DNA of 25,246 bases from Chara braunii (Eukaryota > Streptophyta > Charophyceae > Charales > Characeae): NCBI GenBank assembly GCA_003427395.1, contig BFEA01000334.1, positions 1,734,153 through 1,759,398 on the forward strand. Reading direction: 5' to 3'. Positions 19,236 to 25,246 of this stretch are shown here, in pieces. The position numbers and the translations under genes are program-made. The notes beneath the pieces were generated by a model. The model saw nothing but the letters and a program-made list of their open reading frames with translations, did no database searches and was not told the DNA's origin. How positions within the stretch are numbered: position 1 is the first letter of the stretch; every line of letters starts with the position of its first letter.

Positions 19236-19893
19236 TTGTCGCATTTTTCTCAGTCAGGTCATTTCTCGCGACCAGAAAGCCAACAGGATGTCACACGTGG
19301 TTTTAAAGTATTTTTTCATTAAATTAATAAATTAATTATTAAAAAAAAAAATGCAAGCAAATCCCTTCTTGTTGTGTGTGTCCGGCTTCGAGCGAAACCC
19401 TTCAATTGCGGTATTCGTCGGTCCCCGGTCTTAGGAATCTTTGATTATGGTTTGGAATAACAAAGATCGTGCAAATAATAATTATAAAATTTGAATGTGT
19501 TATGCATGTATCAAGTTTGCCGATTTACTAATTTTGATAACTATGACAAGATCATCAGGAATCATAACTTCAAGCAAAGACAATGCAAATGAACAGGACT
19601 GACTGACTCAAGGCAAAAACAAGATAAATGAGGGAGGGTGAAAATTCATAATAATCTTTGAAAGTACAAATGAAAAGACATGGTCAACACTCATCCAAAG
19701 TCCTCACTCATCCCTCTGAAGTCCCATCTTCAATCTCTCACTTGGTTGTGCGTATTTTGTGGCTTGAGCCACGTCTACACACTTCCTGAGATTGTGGCCT
19801 TGAAATGTAGAGCCACCTAAACCTGCAAGCTCTGAATTTGTCAAACCAAGACCAAAGATGTAAAAGTCAACCATAACACAAAACTCTTCCCAT
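19234..19893 (-). repeat. Right arm of large inverted repeat (~660 bp)
   Basis: Reverse-complement partner of 18,214-18,857. It contains a stretch of 11 A near 19,340 that replaces a TTTATTTATTTAT-type stretch (in complement) of the other arm. The outer end lies about 60 bp from the stop codon of the minus-strand frame at 19,957-20,352, so the arm could be the 3' UTR or 3' end of the element that carries that frame. Confidence 0.8.
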
Positions 19894-19956
19894 AGAGTAA
19901 AAAACTATGACTTGGAGAAAATACATCGTCTAAGATGTTGAAACTCTAGGGTCCAG

Positions 19957-20352
19957 TCACTGCCTCGTAGTCAATCTCTGCAGCAGAGATATACCTCTTG
20001 GCCAGATCAACCAGGTCACTCGAGCAAGAGTCATCTGTGAGAAGAAAGGGAACTGGAGATCTGGGTAATCAATGTAGAGCTTAGGCCCAAGACTATGGAT
20101 CAACTTTGTGCCACCCTCATCAAGCTCTCGCTCTTTTTCCTCAAGATATTGGGCTGCAAAGATCCAGACTGAAATAAAATGTTCATGAGTTTCCTTTCCT
20201 TTTTTCACATAGATCCTCATATCTTGGATTGTTTCTTCTGCAAACTCAGTAAGGACCACGAAGATTGACAAATCTTTTCGTTTGAAACCAACGGCACTGA
20301 CATACTGACAATGGAAGGTGTCATTAAGGGCAATTTGATTAAGGTTGGTCAA
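19957..20352 (-). CDS. Unidentified protein-like frame, partial
   Basis: I do not recognise this protein. The frame is open from 20,505 (after a TGA at 20,506-20,508) to the stop at 19,957-19,959, without an ATG near its start; the part from about 20,352 looks most like real coding sequence. It has a helical, charged composition (EFAEETIQDMRIYVKKGKETHEHF, shown here by its pieces EFAEETIQDM and YVKKGKETHEHF), then AAQYLEEKERELDEGGTKL and an aromatic/Pro stretch (LYIDYPDLQFPFF) followed by LIWPRGISLLQRL. A different frame at 20,403-20,612 also looks protein-like, so the ancestral gene may be split by a frame shift or an intron. It abuts the right arm of the inverted repeat on the same strand, so it may be a gene of that mobile element. 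It could also be a host exon or a chance frame. Confidence 0.4.
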   Translation of the reverse strand: MTNLNQIALNDTFHCQYVSAVGFKRKDLSIFVVLTEFAEETIQDMRIYVKKGKETHEHFISVWIFAAQYLEEKERELDEGGTKLIHSLGPKLYIDYPDLQFPFFSQMTLARVTWLIWPRGISLLQRLTTRQ

Positions 20353-21828
20353 GACTGATTCACTGACCGTGAATGATTGAACTGTACTGATGTGAATATC
20401 AATTATAGTTGATTCGTAAAGATTTTTCTGGCGAAGTTGATTGGTTGAAATGATGTGTTTGTGTTGATAATTCCTCCAGTCTGATTTGAGTAGTACAATG
20501 TGTACTCAACTATGGATTGTCTTTTGATAATGTTGAATACCCTTCTCCTCGCCTGACCATTGAATGATGCATTGTAGTTCGTTTCAGTATCTCTCCACTT
20601 GTCTGATCTCACTTATTGTGTGTTGAGTGTAATCAACAAGATATTTCTCTCTCTCTCCCCTCATCTCTTGTATGAGTGAGTTTGATTAATCTTTGTTCCA
20701 CCAAGTAAGAGGACGAGCTCAGTTATCCCTCAATCCCCATTCTGCTTATCCCTCTGAATTTAAATGACTGGACAGGTCTTATGAGTCAAAGTAATTTACC
20801 GCAAGAGGTAAAAGAAATATTCGATGATTTCTTAGTTCTTCACTAACTTCAGTGTTTGTTTTCTCATTAACTTCTCGTGGTGTTGGATGTCTTCAACAAC
20901 TTTCTTTTCCCAACCTTCTACTTTATCTCGGTAGATAATACATGTCATCACTAAAGTGTTGTTGATGTTCATGACTTCTCTCTCATGTTGCCCGTAGATA
21001 ACTTTTGGCTTAACTGATTGGAATGAAAAACAGAAGTTCTTCTTGCCTAGCAGTTTCGAAACAGAGTTAGAAGTGTTGTTGGACTCCGACTATTTATTGC
21101 AATAGATTATTGCTGAAAATTTTCAACTAAGCCCTGTTACTAATTCTCTCAGGTGATGACATGTTGCTCGCACCCCTATAGCCCTCGGTATTTGTTCAAT
21201 GTAAAACTTTCGGTAACTTATCAATTATTGAAATTATCAGCCAAACGTTTATTTGTAGGTCTTTTACCAATACAAATCAAGAATTGCGTGAAGTTCATTA
21301 ACATACAACAAAGGTTGTTGTTCTTTGCCTTGTTCGTATACCGTACAAAGACATTGTTGTATACCTCTCTCATTTCGATACAACACCGAAGTGTTGATGA
21401 ACACTCTCTTTATTTAGATGTAACGAGAAGGTACTGTCGAGCGCATTATGCTCTCGCATACAATCTCATCCATATTCGAGAAGGGTGACTACGATCATAA
21501 TCCCTTAAGCATGCGGTATCACCGATTGCAGTTTTCACACATGCACTGCGCAAGGTGGGACGACCCTCATATCTATTGCACTCGTACATGTATTACAAAG
21601 TTAATAGATGAAGTAACATTCAACTGTCAACCAAACTCAGTTTCTGGTATCAATCACATTTAACAAAGAAAGGTTGAGAGAGTTCGATAGCAGGAATGGA
21701 TCTTAAGTTGTATAATAGTGACAGTACTACTCATGTTTCATATCAAATCTCGAACAGATAAGTACTTCGTCAATAGGTAGGTTATCGTTCGTAATGCAAA
21801 CAACCTCTTACCCATCAAGGGTACTAAT
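20353..21828. other. No clear gene
   Basis: The minus frame at 20,612-20,403 (69 codons) may be a frame-shifted upstream part of the frame ending at 19,957. A short CT-rich run occurs at 20,644-20,660. The plus frames at 21,153-21,663 have no known domain. Nothing else is recognised. Confidence 0.4.
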
Positions 21829-21919
21829 GGAAAGGCAACGAAGATCAAAAGAAATCACACTTGAACTGGACTTATTTTCAAGACCAGTTCGTTTGATCTT
21901 TTTTGCTCCGTTGCTTTTG
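21829..21919. repeat. Imperfect fold-back, ~37-bp arms
   Basis: The left side (GGCAACG-A-AG, CAAAAGA, then TGAACTGG) pairs with the right side (CCAGTTCG, then GATCTTTTTTGCTCCGTTGC) around a loop of about 13 bases. The arms have small internal gaps. It is an isolated structure with no visible flanking duplication. Confidence 0.55.
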
Positions 21920-23940
21920 TTTTCCACCACGTATGTGTGAAGTGGGTTTGAAACTTACAGCTTCGATCATTTGTATTTAATAAGTGTTCTAGATGATTAA
22001 GTCTTAGTCTCACGAGCACTACTTAAAATTATAAATAATTTACGCAAGAAGTAGTAAATAATATGAGTTTGCTGAACTCATGCTTCAGTAGCAAATCCAC
22101 AAAAGGGGATGAGAGAAAGCATGAAACCGACTGAAGTTGCATTCAAGCGACATTCAACAGACGCAGAGAATACAAATTTTAACGATTGGGACTGACTTAG
22201 CTTGATGGAATAATTTTTCAGTTCTCCAGTTACCATAGACACCTTTCTGCATTACATGATCATATATGTGATGACTTCAAATTGACTGTGTCAGGTCATA
22301 TGATTGTTTTAAGCTATCTAACGAGTTTATCATTATTATCAAGAACTAGGGCAAAAGAAAAAGTGCAAATGGTATGAATCGCTATTATCTGTGAATTTGT
22401 CATCAGCCATACTTTCATGGACTTGTGGATTTGTTACATAGACCACATTCCTCCCTCTCTCTCATGTATACTAATAGTACCCAGTATAACAGCGTATCCA
22501 TTCCCTACTCACAAAATTGTAGCGAGAGTGTAGAGAGCTTCAGATTCAGAACTTATGCGTCAAACTCCCGAGAGAAAACCTTATGAACATCTAACTCCGA
22601 AAGTCCGTGCATGCTACTGACCCTTTGCTCAATGCTTGTTAGTGCCTGCTCTCACTCTTTTAACTTGACAGAGAAGAAATGAGCAAAGTCAAGAGTTGCT
22701 AGTCGAGCGTAGAAACAAGTGACATCAAACACAGTTGTTTAGTAGCTCCAATAGTTTGGCTTCACGGTAGGTCTTCTTAATCCGCTGGCTCATTTTCACG
22801 CTATCTCGACAGGAATAGAGATAGGGGCAATGAGCGATGTCAATTTAGATGAAGATGTTGGTGACGTCAACAAGAGTGTGCCCGTTCATTTCTTGCGGAC
22901 ATCTCACCCAATCATGTCAAATACCGCATGTCGACTCACTTCCACAGGCACCCGTGACGTGACACATGCACAGGCATTGGCTTCCTTCCGCGCATACATT
23001 GCTACGAATTTGCTTATACGGCTTTCTCATGACACACATCGCATGTGCCTCGTCTAAGAACACTAGTAGTCGTTCACTATTGAAAGTGGCTACGGGATGA
23101 CGAAAGAGAATTGGCCGTGACAGTTGATTACTCCTTTCCGTGAGTGCTTACATAAGCTCGGCCTTTTAACTGACGCCTCTTACGTTGCTCAACATTGCTC
23201 TGCCTGACTAAAAGCAGTTGCCTTACAACAATGATAGAGAGATTTTCGATCTCTCTATGAGGGTCGGCGAAAGTCTCGCGGAGATGATAAACCCTGCAAA
23301 CCGTTTGCGTTAACCTGATGATGTCAACGAAAGACATATGCGCCTCCTGAGGGTTCCACGTACACGTGTCTCGAGCGCTGGCTAACTTACGCCCCCTCCC
23401 TCTGGTTTGTACTCGTTGGTTTTGTCAAGAAGTCTAAGACTTCGCCACCAGAAAAGTCTGCGTAAAATCATAAGAGAATGATGACGTGAACAAAACAAAA
23501 TGGGCAACATCCGTCATCATTCAACCCTATTGAGCATGTGTGCTTCCTAACCTCTCTCTCTCTTTGTCCACCCTCTCCACGCATACTCGTCTCTTCGGTA
23601 CCTCCTCCTCACTGGTCTCTCCTCATGCAGTATTATCCGTGTACGCAATGGCCAGTTCATTGACACACTGATCACCCATAGACTGCACAGAGTGCTCGCG
23701 CAGAGTCTTTTCTAGTCTTCTCGTTCGAGAAAGTTGTGGCGATGGCAACAAACCCATGTGCGATTAAGTATTTGTTCTGACTATGACAAAGGCAACAGAA
23801 AAATTGTCGCCGAATTCCAACAACTTTTCATTTTGATGTCCAACTTATTTAGGTCACAAGGGTTATGACCAACTGGTGATAACGGATATTCATTTGTGTT
23901 CAACTACTTCTCAACATTATCAACTTGCAACTCAACTATT
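21920..23940. other. No gene seen; small hairpin at 23234-23258
   Basis: No recognisable coding region or RNA gene in about 2 kb. A perfect 10-bp stem (ATAGAGAGAT with ATCTCTCTAT, loop TTTCG) lies at 23,234-23,258. The short plus frame at 22,830-23,057 has no known domain. Confidence 0.45.
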
Positions 23941-24024
23941 CCAGCATGGTTTCCTACATGTCTCCAACTTTTTGTCAATGACTCCAACATGGTTTCGTAC
24001 AGGTGTCCAACTTTTTCCCAACAA
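23941..24024 (+). repeat. 42-bp tandem repeat, two copies
   Basis: CCAGCATGGTTTC..TACA at 23,941 recurs as CCAACATGGTTTC..TACA at 23,983. Each is followed by a T-rich TCCAACTTTTT stretch. The unit resembles the core of the satellite monomers further right (CAACAACGTCTTCCTATACGG then CCACTTCCCAACCAGATCG), so it looks like a diverged left edge of that array. Confidence 0.65.
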
Positions 24025-24039
24025 GTTTCGAAGATGGTT

Positions 24040-24042
<3 letters not shown>

Positions 24043-24109
<67 letters not shown>

Positions 24110-24440
24110 GTTTTTGCAATGGTATATGAACAACACACACACAAGGAAGCCCACACTTCACTTGGGCTGGGAACTCCCTATCACTTATGCCGGAATACGA
24201 CAACAAGGTCTTTATACACGGCCCCCACATCCTAACCACATCGTCACAAACTCAGAGAAAGGCATGTGAATGCAATGCAATAAGAACAACACACACATTA
24301 AACCCCCTACACTTTTGAAAGGTCGGAAACTGGGTGCCACTTATGTTGGAATTCGACAACAACGTCTTCCAATACGGCCCCCACTTCCCAACCAGATCGT
24401 CACAAGTGTGAGTCAAGTGATACGGTAATAACATTAACGG
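24043..24440 (+). repeat. Satellite array unit 1: (GA)n plus a/b dimer
   Basis: The unit starts with a GA tract of 65 bases (24,043-24,107). It then holds monomer a (from GCAATGGTATATGAACAAC at 24,116) and monomer b (from GCAATGCAATAAGAACAAC at 24,272). The monomers are related to each other with a 156-bp offset, sharing GAACAACACACACA, CACTTATG..GGAAT, CGACAACAA.GTCTT and CGGCCCCCAC. Frames across it are repeat translations. Confidence 0.9.
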
Positions 24441-24512
<72 letters not shown>

Positions 24513-24833
24513 GCAATGGTATATGAACAAGACACACACAAGGAAGCCCACACTTCAACAGGGTAGGGAACTCCCCGTCACTTACGCCAGAATACGACAA
24601 CAACGTCTTAATACACGGCCCTCACATCCTAACCACATCGTCACAAACTCAGAGAAAGGCAGGTGAATGCAATGCAATAAGAACAACACACACATTAAAC
24701 CCCCCACACTTTTGAAAGGTCGGGAACTGGGTGCCACTTATGCTGGAATTCGGCAACAACGTCTTCCTATACGGCCCCCACTTCACGACCAGATCGTCAC
24801 AAGTGTCAGTCAAGTGATACAGTAATAACATTA

Positions 24834-24837
<4 letters not shown>
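24441..24837 (+). repeat. Satellite array unit 2: (AT)n(GA)n plus a/b dimer
   Basis: The leading tract is compound: AT repeats (24,441-24,476) pass directly into GA repeats (24,477-24,507). Monomer a starts at 24,513 and b at 24,669, again 156 bp apart. The distance from unit 1 is 397 bp. The sequence is nearly identical to unit 1 outside the dinucleotide tract. Confidence 0.9.
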
Positions 24838-24871
<34 letters not shown>

Positions 24872-25187
24872 TTTTGCAATGGTATATAAACAAGACACAC
24901 ACAAGGAAGCCCACACGTCGACAAGGTAGGGAACTCTCCGTCTCTTACGCTGGAATACGACAACATACACGGCCCCCACATCCTAACCACATCGTCACAA
25001 ACTGAGAGAAAGGCAGGTGAATGCATTGCAATAAGAACAACACACACATTAAACCCCCCACACTTTTGAAAGGTCGGGAACTGGGTACCACTTATGCTGG
25101 AATTCGGCAACAACGTCTTCCTATACGGCCCCCACTTCCCAACCAGATCGTTACAAGTGTCAGTCAAGTGATACGGTAATAACATTA

Positions 25188-25190
<3 letters not shown>
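24838..25190 (+). repeat. Satellite array unit 3: (GA)n plus a/b dimer
   Basis: A shorter GA tract (24,838-24,869) leads monomer a (24,876) and b (25,023). The a-to-b distance is 147 bp because about nine bases around the ACGTCTTA part of monomer a are missing. The distance from unit 2 is 363 bp. Confidence 0.9.

Positions 25191-25246
<56 letters not shown>
25191..25246 (+). repeat. GA tract opening unit 4 (cut by window end)
   Basis: At least 56 bases of GA in the same position relative to monomer b as the tracts of the earlier units, so a fourth unit probably follows outside the window. Confidence 0.85.

Noticed and set aside
23876-25185. Frames with Arg-Glu or Ser-Leu repeats
   Set aside because: Translations of the GA tracts and of the tandem satellite units.
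24043-25190. CRISPR-like array
   Set aside because: The units are far too long, have no short unique spacers, and the context is eukaryotic.

Overview
This looks like a gene-poor, repeat-rich stretch of a large eukaryotic nuclear genome, most likely from the green plant lineage. The main evidence is an ~8.8-kb non-LTR retrotransposon (LINE, L1-like) on the minus strand. It has a gag-like ORF1 with a CCHC zinc knuckle, then an endonuclease, a reverse transcriptase and a C-terminal zf-RVT zinc-binding domain, an arrangement typical of plant LINEs. Dinucleotide microsatellites, poly-A tails, a tRNA-derived SINE-like head and satellite-like tandem repeats fit that picture. No intact host gene, rRNA, functional tRNA, CRISPR array or prokaryotic operon is visible. 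The species cannot be named from the sequence.

Layout. 1-4750: non-coding DNA with small retroposon traces. These are a poly-A 3' end (454-515), a related very short poly-A insertion with a 10-bp target-site duplication (3502-3575), and a nested block at 1863-2919. The nested block holds an inverted repeat pair, a direct repeat pair and a tRNA-like A box/B box unit. 4752-~13513: the decayed LINE, read right to left: ORF1 N-terminus (13223-12765), gag-like/zinc-knuckle domain (12675-11900), a long unidentified ORF1 C-terminal region (11735-9664), endonuclease (~9500-8761), reverse transcriptase (8469-6658), zf-RVT segment (6663-5315), 3' UTR and A-rich tail (down to 4752). At least six in-frame stops and three 1-nt frame shifts make it inactive. 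13733-13931: a TGATTGATGA-type minisatellite. 13932-18213: no recognisable gene, one copy of a dispersed repeat (15207-15332) and a compound TA microsatellite (16272-16417). 18214-19893: a large imperfect inverted repeat with ~650-bp arms around a ~376-bp spacer. 19957-20352: an unidentified protein-like reading frame just outside the right arm. 20353-23940: no recognisable gene, two small hairpins. 23941-25246: a satellite-like array of ~156-bp monomers arranged as a/b dimers, each dimer preceded by a (GA)n or (AT)n(GA)n tract, running off the window end.

Only the LINE segments work together as one system: ORF1 would bind the RNA, the endonuclease would nick the target, and the reverse transcriptase would copy the RNA. 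The parts I could not explain, and that most deserve a search, are the 18.2-19.9 kb inverted repeat with its neighbouring frame, the ORF1-endonuclease linker, and the dimeric GA-punctuated array.
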